The notes beneath the pieces were generated by a model. The model had not been told where the DNA came from, searched no databases, and worked only from the letters and a program-made list of their open reading frames with translations. The translations under genes and the position numbers were made by a program. Positions 38,592 through 46,749 of a DNA stretch of 64,000 bases are shown here, piece by piece. Source of the DNA: Bryobacteraceae bacterium CoA2 C42. GTDB lineage: Bacteria; Acidobacteriota; Terriglobia; Bryobacterales; Bryobacteraceae. Within the stretch, counting starts at the first letter, position 1; every line of letters begins with the position of its first letter. The stretch spans positions 1 to 64,000 of the forward strand of contig JAINDL010000116.1 in NCBI GenBank assembly GCA_019931245.1, read 5' to 3'.

Positions 38592-39142
38592 CAGGCTCTC
38601 CTCCTTTCGATATACCGCTTGAACTTGATGCGGGCGTTGGCGATGTGGCTGCGGACGGTCGCCATCGAACAACCCAGGCGCTGCGCCACCTGCTCGGCGG
38701 GAAGATCTTCGACGTCACGCAGCAGCAGCGCGGTCCGCTCCTTCACCGTCAGCAGCCGCAGACCGTCTTCGAGATACTTCTGTTGTTCGCCCCGGAGCAG
38801 CTGGCTCTCCGGACTCCGCTCGGCGGGCACCCGCAGGGGATCGACCAGAGCGTCAATTTGGGTGAAATTCACCCGGCCGTGGCGCCGGAGAAAGTCAATC
38901 GCCGTGTTGTGCGCAATACGCGACAGCCATTGGGCCGCCTTTTGCGTGTCCTTCAACTGGTCGCCGCGCTGCAGCGCCTTGATGAAGGCCTCCTGCGTTA
39001 AGTCCTGCGCATCCGCCACGTTACCGACAATCCGATAGATGATTAAGAACACGCGGCGCAGGTTGTCCTGCACGAAGCGGTTCTGCCGCTCCGCCTCCTC
39101 CGGGCTATTGACGCCGGTTGAGTCGCGGGTGGGGTCGGGCAT
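38591..39142 (-). CDS. ECF-type RNA polymerase sigma factor
   Basis: Region 2 is seen as VFLIIYRIVGNVADAQDLTQEAF, with the QDLTQEAFIKAL promoter-melting helix, and region 4 as LTVKERTALLLRDVEDLPAEQ followed by MATVRSHIANARIKF. There is no region 1.1 or 3, as is normal for ECF factors. The ATG at 39142 gives 183 residues; an upstream in-frame GTG at 39172 is possible. The anti-sigma gene overlaps its end, so signals at the envelope should control its activity. Confidence 0.92.
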   Translation of the reverse strand: MPDPTRDSTGVNSPEEAERQNRFVQDNLRRVFLIIYRIVGNVADAQDLTQEAFIKALQRGDQLKDTQKAAQWLSRIAHNTAIDFLRRHGRVNFTQIDALVDPLRVPAERSPESQLLRGEQQKYLEDGLRLLTVKERTALLLRDVEDLPAEQVAQRLGCSMATVRSHIANARIKFKRYIERRRA

Positions 39143-39227
39143 GCGGATGTTTTCCTGAGCCGTATGAATCACCTTACACGCCGAGACGGTTAGGGTCCCG
39201 GAAGCGTGGAGGGTTTTTTTCCGGCGC

Positions 39228-39233
39228 TATTCT
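39228..39233 (+). promoter_or_regulatory. -10-like TATTCT before the thiolase gene
   Basis: TATTCT begins 12 nt before the ATG at 39240. The transcript would be leaderless or nearly so. A run of T residues lies about 15 nt upstream, but no clear -35 is seen. Confidence 0.35.
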
Positions 39234-39239
39234 GAGTAT

Positions 39240-40328
39240 ATGAGACCCGTTGGGATCATCGGCACCGGAAAAACCCCGTTTGGGGCCTTCCCCGGCCAGG
39301 GCATTCGCTCGCTGGCGCAAACGGCTGTTGCCGCGGCGCTCGCCGATGCCGGGCTCTCCCCCGGACAGGTGGAGGCCTTTTACCTCGGCAACTTCGCAGG
39401 GCCCAGCTTTACGGGACAAAGTCATTTGGCTCCCTACGTGGCCGGCGCCTGCGGGCTGGCCGGGATTCCGGCCACGCGGTTTGAAGACGCCTGCGCCTCC
39501 TCCGGCGTTGCCTTCCACCACGCCTGGCAGGCGGTGGCGGCCGGGGTGTACGACCTGGTGGTCGTCTGCGGGGTCGAAAAGATGACCAACCAGCCAACCG
39601 AACGCGTCGGCGAGATTCTCGCCATGGCGGGCGACGTCGAGCAGGACCGGCAAACCTTCCCGGAGCTGTTTGCCCGCATCGCGCGCGCCCACATGGCCCG
39701 GTACGGGACGACGCGGGAGCAGATGGCCGCCGTGGCGGTAAAGAACCACCGGCACGGCTTCAACAACCCGTACGCGCACCTGCGCAAGCTGATCACGCTC
39801 GAACAGGCGCTGGCGGGCCGCGTGATCGCCGACCCGCTGACGCTCTATGACTGCTCGCTGGTCTCCGATGGCGCTGCCGCCGTGGTTCTGGCGCCCGAGG
39901 GCCGCTGCCGCGTCCTCGGTATCGCCCAGACCTCGGACGCGGTGGCGCTGGCCGGCAAGCCGGACCTGACGCGTCTGCCCGCCGTGGGGCGCTCGGCCGA
40001 AAAGGCCTACCGGATGGCCGGGGTCGCCGCCGCCGATATCCAGTTTGCCGAAGTGCACGACTGCTTCACCATCGCCGAGATCCTCGCGATGGAGGAGCTT
40101 GGCTTCTGCCCGCGCGGCGAAGGCGGCGCTTATGCCGCCAGCGAAGCCCGGCCCGTTAACCGCAGCGGCGGCCTGAAGAGCAAGGGCCACCCGGTGGGGG
40201 CGACCGGGGTGGCGCAGATTGTGGACGTCGTCGGACAGTTGCGCGACGGGCTCGGCGACCTGGGTCTGGCGCAGAATCTGGGCGGCACAGGCGCGACCAG
40301 TGTGGTGACAGTGTTAGGAAGGGTATAA
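39240..40328 (+). CDS. Thiolase, SCP2/acetyl-CoA acetyltransferase type
   Basis: Thiolases exchange acyl groups between CoA and beta-ketoacyl-CoA in fatty-acid or ketone metabolism. The nucleophile Cys85 lies in EDACASSG. His in HDCFTIAE and His in SKGHPVGATG complete the active site. The 362-residue length and the lack of the extra loop place it in the SCP2-like group. It is 10 nt upstream of an aminotransferase and probably co-transcribed. Substrate chain length is not evident. Confidence 0.85.
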   Translation: MRPVGIIGTGKTPFGAFPGQGIRSLAQTAVAAALADAGLSPGQVEAFYLGNFAGPSFTGQSHLAPYVAGACGLAGIPATRFEDACASSGVAFHHAWQAVAAGVYDLVVVCGVEKMTNQPTERVGEILAMAGDVEQDRQTFPELFARIARAHMARYGTTREQMAAVAVKNHRHGFNNPYAHLRKLITLEQALAGRVIADPLTLYDCSLVSDGAAAVVLAPEGRCRVLGIAQTSDAVALAGKPDLTRLPAVGRSAEKAYRMAGVAAADIQFAEVHDCFTIAEILAMEELGFCPRGEGGAYAASEARPVNRSGGLKSKGHPVGATGVAQIVDVVGQLRDGLGDLGLAQNLGGTGATSVVTVLGRV

Positions 40329-40338
40329 CTAAAAGCTG

Positions 40339-41499
40339 ATGAAACTCGCATCGCGGATGGACCGCATTCTCATCGAGACGGCCTTTGAAGTCCTGGTGAA
40401 GGCCCGGGCGCTCGAGGCGCAGGGCAAGCACATCGTGCACCTGGAGATTGGGGAACCGGACTTTGAGACGCCGGCGCACGTGATCGCCGCCGGCAAGCGG
40501 GCGCTGGACGAGGGCTGGACCCACTACGGCCCGACGCAGGGCTACCCGGAGTTCCGGGAGGCCATTGCCGCCCACGTCAGTGAGACCCGCGGCATTCCGG
40601 CCAAAGCTTCGCAGGTTTGCGTGGTGCCCGGGGGCAAGCCGATCCTCTTCTTCCCGATGATGGCGCTGCTCGAAGAGGGCGACGAGGTGATCTACCCCAA
40701 TCCGGGCTTCCCGATCTATGAGTCGATGACCCGGTTCCTGGGCGCGACGCCGGTGCCGATTCCGCTGGTCGAAAGCCGGGGCTTCAGCTTCGACCTCGAC
40801 CGGTTCCGCGACAGCCTGACGCCGCGGACGAAGATGGTGATCCTGAACTCGCCGCAGAACCCGACCGGCGGGGTGATTCCTCCCGACGACCTGCGCGTGA
40901 TCGCCGATCTGGTGCGCGACCGCGATCTGATGGTGCTCAGCGACGAGATCTACTCCCGGATCTACTACGGCGAACCGCCACTGTCGATCGCCTCGCTGCC
41001 CGGGATGCAGGAGAAGACGATTATCCTGGACGGGTTTTCGAAGATCTACGCCATGACCGGCTGGCGCCTGGGCTACGGCGTGATGCCGGAGTGGCTGGTG
41101 GAGGCCGTCAATAAGCTGATGGTGAACTCCAACTCCTGCACGGCGAGCTTTACGCAGCGCGCCGGCCTGGCCGCGCTTACCGGGCCGCAGGACGAACCGC
41201 TGGCCATGGTGGCCGAGTTCCACCGCCGCCGCGACGCCTTCATCGACGGCCTGAACACGCTGCCCGGCTTCCGCTGCGCCAAGCCCGCGGGCGCCTTTTA
41301 CGCGTTTCCGAACATCGAAGGCACGGGCCGGACCTCGAAGCAGCTGGCCGATGAGCTGCTGTACGAAGCCGGGGTGGCGTCGCTCAACGGCGGCTCATTC
41401 GGCGAGTTCGGCAACGGGTACCTGCGCTTCAGCTACGCGAACTCGCTCGAAAACCTGATGGAGGCCGTTGACCGGATGCGGCGGCACCTGACGCGCTAG
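40339..41499 (+). CDS. Class I aminotransferase
   Basis: A fold-type I PLP enzyme of 386 residues. Lys235 in GFSKIYAMTGWRLGY is the Schiff-base lysine; NSPQNPTGGV binds PLP phosphate and the final FSYANSLENL segment supplies the substrate-carboxylate arginine region. It is closest by eye to the aspartate/alanine aminotransferase group. It follows the thiolase by 10 nt. Its stop overlaps the ceramidase-like gene's stop on the other strand (CTAG). Confidence 0.85.
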   Translation: MKLASRMDRILIETAFEVLVKARALEAQGKHIVHLEIGEPDFETPAHVIAAGKRALDEGWTHYGPTQGYPEFREAIAAHVSETRGIPAKASQVCVVPGGKPILFFPMMALLEEGDEVIYPNPGFPIYESMTRFLGATPVPIPLVESRGFSFDLDRFRDSLTPRTKMVILNSPQNPTGGVIPPDDLRVIADLVRDRDLMVLSDEIYSRIYYGEPPLSIASLPGMQEKTIILDGFSKIYAMTGWRLGYGVMPEWLVEAVNKLMVNSNSCTASFTQRAGLAALTGPQDEPLAMVAEFHRRRDAFIDGLNTLPGFRCAKPAGAFYAFPNIEGTGRTSKQLADELLYEAGVASLNGGSFGEFGNGYLRFSYANSLENLMEAVDRMRRHLTR

Positions 41500-42830
41500 C
41501 GTTTGCGGCCGAGGCGGTCCATCACTTTATAAACCATCTGCATCACCCGGTCCTCGACGTCTTCGGCAAAGGGGCCGGGCTGGCCGTAGTAGATCATGCT
41601 GTCGTTGGCTTCGTAGCCGCCTTCCTTCAAGACCCGCAGCGATGGGATGTAGCACATGACGTCGTTCGAGTAGCCGGCGACGATGAGCTCTTCGCCGGGG
41701 AACTCGCGCTTCAGGCGCAGGTTGTAGTCGACCACCACTTCGCCGCCAAGGGCGACGAGGGTGAGCGACTTGCCGAGGCGGATGCCCTGCACGGGGTAGG
41801 TGACCGAGCGGACGGGGGCGCGGCGGTCGTAGGCGGCGAGCATCTCGGCGGCGCGCTGCTGCTTGAACCAGTTGGACTCTTTGCTTTCGGCTTCAAAGGT
41901 TTCGCGGGTGTGCGGCGCAAAGGCGAGTTCGGCGGTGTGGAAGGCGCTGCGGAGGTGGCCGGTGACCGGGGTGAGTTTGCCGGCGAGCACGCGGGTGACC
42001 TCTTTGGCGAGCGAGGCGCCGTGCTGCTCGGCGAGGGCCACCGTGCTGCGCGGATTGGGGTTGGCATCGGCGCCGCACAGGAGCATAAACATGGCCGTCG
42101 CGTTCGGGTGGGCCGCTTCGAAGTTGGCCTGCGCAAAGCCGGCGTAGTCGCCGTTGATCTTGTACAAATCGCCGCCGAGGGTTGTATTGTGGCAGGCGTA
42201 GCCGAACAGGACGCCGAGCAGTTGGCCGTTCACCCCGGCGACGCGGAGCACGGGAACGTCCTGGTCAACGGGGCCGGCCGGGTTGACGCCGCCTTTGACG
42301 CCGGTGGGGGTAAGGACGCGGCGGTTGACGGCGAAGCTGCCGGTGCCGTGGCCGAGATCGAGGCGGGCGGCCTGCATGTTGCCGAGCGCGGCGCCGACGA
42401 CGTCGGCGATCTGCCTGGCCAGGGTCTGGCTATAGTTGGTGATGGTCCGCTTCTGTTCGGGGGTGAGGTCGAACATGGTCATCAGGTTGTCCCGCAGCAC
42501 CGGGCCGCTGTGCGTGTGCGAGGAGTTGAGCAGAAGTTGATTGCGGCGGAGGCGGTAACGCTTTTCCACTTCGGCGCCAATCTGATCGGCCAAGGTGCGG
42601 GGGAGTCCGATGAGGTCGGTGGTGACGATGACGACGCGGTTGCCTTTGTTGTCCTCAATGGCGAGGGCCTTGGCCCAGATCTTCTGGAGCACGCCGTCGC
42701 TCGGCTTCTTGCGGGCGGCATAGCCGGAGAGGTAGATGGACTGGGCCGGGGTAATGTCGATGCGGCCGAAGCCGGCTTTGTAGTCGGCGGCGAGCAGCGG
42801 CAGCGCGAGGAGGAACAGAAGAGATTTCAT
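41496..42830 (-). CDS. Neutral/alkaline ceramidase-family secreted hydrolase
   Basis: A signal peptide (hydrophobic, ending LAAD) is followed by GFGRIDITPAQSIYLSGYA, the N-terminal motif of the neutral ceramidase family. Zinc ligands are suggested by LNSSHTHSGP and the later GYACHNTTL. The protein is 444 residues, close to the catalytic domain alone; many relatives carry an extra C-terminal domain. Ceramidases cut the amide bond of ceramide, but many bacterial members act on unknown amides. It overlaps pyrE by ATGA on the minus strand. Confidence 0.82.
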   Translation of the reverse strand: MKSLLFLLALPLLAADYKAGFGRIDITPAQSIYLSGYAARKKPSDGVLQKIWAKALAIEDNKGNRVVIVTTDLIGLPRTLADQIGAEVEKRYRLRRNQLLLNSSHTHSGPVLRDNLMTMFDLTPEQKRTITNYSQTLARQIADVVGAALGNMQAARLDLGHGTGSFAVNRRVLTPTGVKGGVNPAGPVDQDVPVLRVAGVNGQLLGVLFGYACHNTTLGGDLYKINGDYAGFAQANFEAAHPNATAMFMLLCGADANPNPRSTVALAEQHGASLAKEVTRVLAGKLTPVTGHLRSAFHTAELAFAPHTRETFEAESKESNWFKQQRAAEMLAAYDRRAPVRSVTYPVQGIRLGKSLTLVALGGEVVVDYNLRLKREFPGEELIVAGYSNDVMCYIPSLRVLKEGGYEANDSMIYYGQPGPFAEDVEDRVMQMVYKVMDRLGRKR

Positions 42831-43441
42831 GCGCGGATGATCTCCACGGGTTGATCGGGATATTTGAGGCTGTTCTTGGTGGCGTCGAACAGGTAGAGCG
42901 GGTCGAGGGTAGCCAGCGAGTAGACGGGAATGGGGGCGAAGTCGGGGCAGCCTGGCGCGGGTTGGGCGACGATGACGGCGATGCCGACGACTTCGGCTCC
43001 GGCGTCTTCCACCATCTTCTTGAGTTCGAGGAGTTTGGCGCCGGTGCGGAGGATGTCGTCGACGAGGAGGACTTTTTCGCCGGGGTCGATGTCGAAGAAC
43101 TGGCGGAGCTGGAGCGGTTCGTCGGCGTTCTGGCGTTCGGCCCAGTAGACTTCGTAGGCCCGCAGCGCTTCACAGACGCCGAAGGCGATGGGCAGGCCGC
43201 CGCCGGCGGGGGTGAAGATGCTGAGCTTGTCGATGTTGGCGCGAATTTCGGGGTTGGCGCGCACCTTGCGGCTGAGCGCGACGCTCAGCATTTTGGCGTG
43301 CTGGAAGTAGCGGAAGGCGAGGGGGATCTGCAGGAACTGGTCCGAGTGGAGACCGTTCGGATAGGCGAAATTGCCCTCGCGTAACGCGCCGGTCTGGCGC
43401 AGCAGCTTCAATACCTCTTCCTGAGTGGGAATCAGTTCCAT
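42827..43441 (-). CDS. pyrE: Orotate phosphoribosyltransferase-like protein
   Basis: PyrE adds PRPP to orotate in pyrimidine synthesis. The 204-residue chain has the family order: LLRQTGALREGNFAYPNGLHSD, the FTPAGGGLPIAFGV segment, RQFFDIDPGEKVLLVDDILRTG (PRPP-binding loop) and a final short C-terminal tail. The PRPP loop reads DDILRTGAK, while most PyrE have EDVVTTGGS, so another pyrimidine or purine phosphoribosyltransferase remains possible. It is upstream of and overlaps the ceramidase-like gene. Confidence 0.7.
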   Translation of the reverse strand: MELIPTQEEVLKLLRQTGALREGNFAYPNGLHSDQFLQIPLAFRYFQHAKMLSVALSRKVRANPEIRANIDKLSIFTPAGGGLPIAFGVCEALRAYEVYWAERQNADEPLQLRQFFDIDPGEKVLLVDDILRTGAKLLELKKMVEDAGAEVVGIAVIVAQPAPGCPDFAPIPVYSLATLDPLYLFDATKNSLKYPDQPVEIIRA

Positions 43442-43444
43442 ATC

Positions 43445-44863
43445 TTAATGAGCTCCTCGGCCGATGACGACCTGGGGGATGGTGCGCAGGATGATTTTCC
43501 AGTCGAGGGCTAAAGACCAGTTATCGATGTAGCGCATGTCCAGGGTCATCCAAGTTTCAAAGTCGACGGTGTCGCGGCCCTCTACTACCCAGAGGCAGGT
43601 GAGGCCCGGGCGCATCCGCAGACGGCGCCGCTGCCACCGCTTATATTGTTCCACTTCTTCGGGGATGGCCGGCCGGGGGCCGACCAGGGACATGTTGCCG
43701 GCGAGGACGTTCCACAGCTGCGGAAGCTCGTCGATTGAGAACTTGCGCAGCCACTTGCCGATGGGGGTAAGCCGGGGGTCGTTGCGGATTTTGAAGACGA
43801 GTTCGCGTTCGTTGCGGCTCATCAACTGCTGCTTCAGCGCTTCGGCGTTGGCGACCATGGAGCGGAACTTATAGAGCCGGAAGCGGCGGCCGTTGAGGCC
43901 GCAGCGGATTTGTGAAAAGATCACCGGCCCGGGCGAGGTGAGCTTGACGGCGAGGGCGACGGCGAGCAGCATTGGCGCGAGCGCCACGAGGGCGAGGGCG
44001 CTGCAGGCGATGTCGGTGGCGCGCTTGAGCAGCAGGCGGAGTTCGTCGTGCGGTGCGCCGGAGAAGGTGAGCAGGGGGGCGGGGCCGAGGCGGTCGAGGT
44101 AGACATCGCTGTGGACATGCGGAAAGATGTCGAGCGCGACGCGGGTGCGGACGCCCTCCTCGTCGCACAGCAGGAGCGTCTCTTCGAGGCGGGGCAGGTC
44201 GGCGGCGGGGACGGCGAAGATCACTTCGTCGATGACGCGGCGGCGGAGGATCTGCGGCAGTTCGTCGAGGGGGTGCACGGGATACTCGTTAGCGAGTTGG
44301 AGAGCCGCGACGGCGGGCCGCTCTTCGAGAAACCCGAGCAGGCGCATGCCGAACGATTCGGCCTCTTCGACCAGGTGGGCCAGGCGGCGGGCGCTTTCGC
44401 CGGTACCGGCGATCATCACATAATGCTGCGCCCCGAAGCGCTGGCGGAACCAGCGCAGCAGGGGGCCGGCGTTCCAGCGGAAGACAAGCAGGCCGAGGCA
44501 GGCCAGGGCGCCGAACAGGCCGAGGAAGGCGCGGCTGACGTCGAGCCGGAGCAGAAACTGAGTCAGCACGACGATGACGACGGCAAACAGGGTCTGCCGG
44601 AGGGTCTCTTTGACCACGTCGCGGCGGCGGGCGGATTCGAGGCGCTCGTAGGTGCCGAACCAGGCGGCGGCGCCGAGAAAGGCGAGGGCGGCGACGAGCA
44701 GCAGCAGGTACTTCATCGGGGTATCGATGTAGAACTGCCGGGCGAGGTGCCAGCCGCTGCGGGTCTGGTAGGCCAGTTCATATGCCGCCCAAACGAGGGC
44801 GGCATCGGCGAGTCCAAAAAATAAACGGAGCTTTCGCTGACGCCGGGAGTACACTTCGCTCAT
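43445..44863 (-). CDS. Polyprenyl-phosphate sugar-1-phosphate transferase
   Basis: This is a membrane enzyme of the WbaP/exopolysaccharide priming glycosyltransferase group, which moves a sugar phosphate from a nucleotide sugar to undecaprenyl phosphate. The N-terminal half has about four TM segments (residues 10-140), then a cytoplasmic CoA-like domain with FVAL-type GxGxS motif (IAGTGESARRL). The C-terminal transferase core has RATDIACSALALVALAP, SQIRCGLNGRRFRLYKFRSM and SIDELPQLWNVLAGNMSLVGPRP. The ATG at 44863 gives 472 residues. Polymer type is unknown; no other surface-polysaccharide genes are nearby. Confidence 0.88.
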   Translation of the reverse strand: MSEVYSRRQRKLRLFFGLADAALVWAAYELAYQTRSGWHLARQFYIDTPMKYLLLLVAALAFLGAAAWFGTYERLESARRRDVVKETLRQTLFAVVIVVLTQFLLRLDVSRAFLGLFGALACLGLLVFRWNAGPLLRWFRQRFGAQHYVMIAGTGESARRLAHLVEEAESFGMRLLGFLEERPAVAALQLANEYPVHPLDELPQILRRRVIDEVIFAVPAADLPRLEETLLLCDEEGVRTRVALDIFPHVHSDVYLDRLGPAPLLTFSGAPHDELRLLLKRATDIACSALALVALAPMLLAVALAVKLTSPGPVIFSQIRCGLNGRRFRLYKFRSMVANAEALKQQLMSRNERELVFKIRNDPRLTPIGKWLRKFSIDELPQLWNVLAGNMSLVGPRPAIPEEVEQYKRWQRRRLRMRPGLTCLWVVEGRDTVDFETWMTLDMRYIDNWSLALDWKIILRTIPQVVIGRGAH

Positions 44864-44894
44864 CAGACTAACAGATCGGGCCCTGCGCCCGTTA

Positions 44895-44924
44895 CCTAGC
44901 AAATGCTAACCTAGTGAATGCTAA
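44895..44924 (+). promoter_or_regulatory. Contiguous 15-nt tandem repeat over the tetR start
   Basis: CCTAGCAAATGCTAA (44895-44909) is followed directly by CCTAGTGAATGCTAA (44910-44924), identical at 13 of 15 bases. The first copy contains a perfect inverted repeat TAGCA-AA-TGCTA. The pair covers the tetR start codon and faces the divergent sugar transferase, as expected for a TetR operator. Confidence 0.5.
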
Positions 44925-45538
44925 TGGCCGGAAAAACCAAGCTCAATCGCGCCGAGCGGCGGCAGGTGATTGTCGATACGGCCTCGGCGCTGTTTGCCGA
45001 ACGGGGCTTTCGGGGCGTGACGACGCGCGAGTTGGCGCGCAGCGCCGGCGTATCCGAGCCCGTGCTGTACGAGCATTTCCGCACCAAGGAAGACCTCTAT
45101 TCGGCTATCATCGACCGCTCGCAGCAAAAGGTGGGCGGCGAAGACCCGCACGTGCTGCTCGACGCCCTGGCGGCGATTGAGGATCCGCGCGTTTACTTTC
45201 AGAAACTGGCGCAGTTGATCGCCGAGTTTCATACCACCAACCCGGAGTACATCCGGCAGGTGTTGTTTGCCGCGCTCGAAGGGCATGCGCTGGCCGATTT
45301 GTGTTTTGAGCGGAACTCGGGCCCCGTCTACGCCAAAGTATCCGCCTATCTGAAGGCGCGAATGGCGGCCGGGCAGTTACGCCCGCTCGATCCGACGATT
45401 GCCGCCCGGGCCATTGTCGGCGCCGTGATGCAGTACTGCCTGTTTGAACTTCACTTTGGCTTCCGCACGGTGCGCGCGAGTAAGAAGCGCGCTCTCGAAG
45501 GCATTGTGGACCTCTTCTTGAATGGAATTCTGAAATGA
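44918..45538 (+). CDS. TetR-family regulator of the efflux operon
   Basis: The N-terminal domain has the TetR helix-turn-helix (ASALFAERGFRGVTTRELARSAGVSEPVLYEHF, residues 24-56), and the rest is a helical ligand-binding and dimer domain of usual size. The ATG at 44918 gives 206 residues; the ATG at 44924 is equally likely. Its stop overlaps the membrane fusion protein start as ATGA, so the regulator is translated with the pump it controls. The tandem repeat over its own start is the likely operator. Confidence 0.9.
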   Translation: MLMAGKTKLNRAERRQVIVDTASALFAERGFRGVTTRELARSAGVSEPVLYEHFRTKEDLYSAIIDRSQQKVGGEDPHVLLDALAAIEDPRVYFQKLAQLIAEFHTTNPEYIRQVLFAALEGHALADLCFERNSGPVYAKVSAYLKARMAAGQLRPLDPTIAARAIVGAVMQYCLFELHFGFRTVRASKKRALEGIVDLFLNGILK

Positions 45539-46746
45539 AACTCTCTCTTACTTTGTTGTGCGCGTTGTTTGGTTTGTGGGCGGCCGGCTGCGGACGCCAG
45601 GCCGCTCCGGCGGCCGCCGGGAAGAGCGAAGCCACCCCCCGGCCGGAGGCGGCGCCGGTGGCGGTCCGCACGGCGGCGGCCGAGCAACGGAGCGTGGAGC
45701 GCTCGATTGTGGCCACCGGTTCGCTGCTGCCGGACGATACGGTGACGCTTAGCTCGGAGGTGCAGGGTCGCGTAGCGAAGATTCACTACGACTTCGGCCA
45801 GGCCGTGCGGCAGGGCGCCGTGCTGGTGGAGCTCGACCCGACCGAGTACGACCTGCAGATTGAGCGGTCGCGCGGGGCGTTGAACCAAGCTTTGGCGCGG
45901 TTGGGTCTCCCGGCGTACGCGGGAAAGATGAGCCCGCCGGAGTCGACGCCCGCGCTGCGGCAGGTACTGGCGCAGCTCGAGGACACGCGGTTCAAGTACG
46001 AGAGCGCGGCCAAGCTGGTGAAGACCGGCGATGTTTCGCAGGAGCGGTTCACCGAGGCCGAGAAGGCCTACCGGGCCCGGCAGGCGGCCGTCGAACTGGC
46101 GCGGGACGAGATGCGGGTGGCGTGGATGAACGCGACGGCGCTCGAGGCCGATTTGAAGATTGTGCAAAAGCGGCGCAACGATACGGTGGTGCGGGCGCCG
46201 TTCGACGCCGAAGTGGGCGAGAAGGTGGCGGCGGTGGGGCAGTTCGTCAAGGACAATACGCCGCTGATTCGCCTCGTGAAGACCAACCCGCTGCGGCTGC
46301 GGGCGGAGATTCCAGAGGCGGCTTCGGACGCCGTGAAGCTGGGCACGCAGCTCACCTTCACCACCGATGCCCTGCCGGGGGCGGAGTTTACGGCCGTAGT
46401 GCGGCAGCGGAACCCGGGGCTCGACGCGCGTTCGCGGACTTTATCGGTGGAGGCGCGGCTGGTGCGGGGCGATGCGCGGCTGCGGCCGGGGATGTTCGTG
46501 CAGGTAAAGCTGGTGACGCAGGCGGCGGCCGCCATGGTGGCCGTGCCGCGGCAGGCGCTCTACAGCGTCGCGGGTTTGACGAAACTGTTTGTCATTGAGA
46601 ACGGGGCGGCGCGGCTGGTGACCTTTACCCCCGGCTTTGAGGCCGATGGGTGGGTGGAGGTACCGAACGGGGCGGTGAGGCCCGGCGACCGGGTGGCGGT
46701 CTCCGAACTGGCCACGCTGACCAACGGCACCAAGGTGAGGTTGTAA
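45535..46746 (+). CDS. RND efflux periplasmic adaptor (membrane fusion) lipoprotein
   Basis: The adaptor clamps the RND pump to the outer-membrane channel. A lipoprotein signal ends WAAGC, with the acylated Cys at about residue 19. Barrel-sandwich halves are GRVAKIHYDFGQAVRQGAVL and the later DTVVRAPFDAEVGEKVAAVGQ, with a long helical hairpin in between (residues about 105-200). Length 403. It overlaps tetR by ATGA and is 3 nt from the pump gene. Confidence 0.9.
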   Translation: MKLSLTLLCALFGLWAAGCGRQAAPAAAGKSEATPRPEAAPVAVRTAAAEQRSVERSIVATGSLLPDDTVTLSSEVQGRVAKIHYDFGQAVRQGAVLVELDPTEYDLQIERSRGALNQALARLGLPAYAGKMSPPESTPALRQVLAQLEDTRFKYESAAKLVKTGDVSQERFTEAEKAYRARQAAVELARDEMRVAWMNATALEADLKIVQKRRNDTVVRAPFDAEVGEKVAAVGQFVKDNTPLIRLVKTNPLRLRAEIPEAASDAVKLGTQLTFTTDALPGAEFTAVVRQRNPGLDARSRTLSVEARLVRGDARLRPGMFVQVKLVTQAAAAMVAVPRQALYSVAGLTKLFVIENGAARLVTFTPGFEADGWVEVPNGAVRPGDRVAVSELATLTNGTKVRL

Positions 46747-46749
46747 GCC

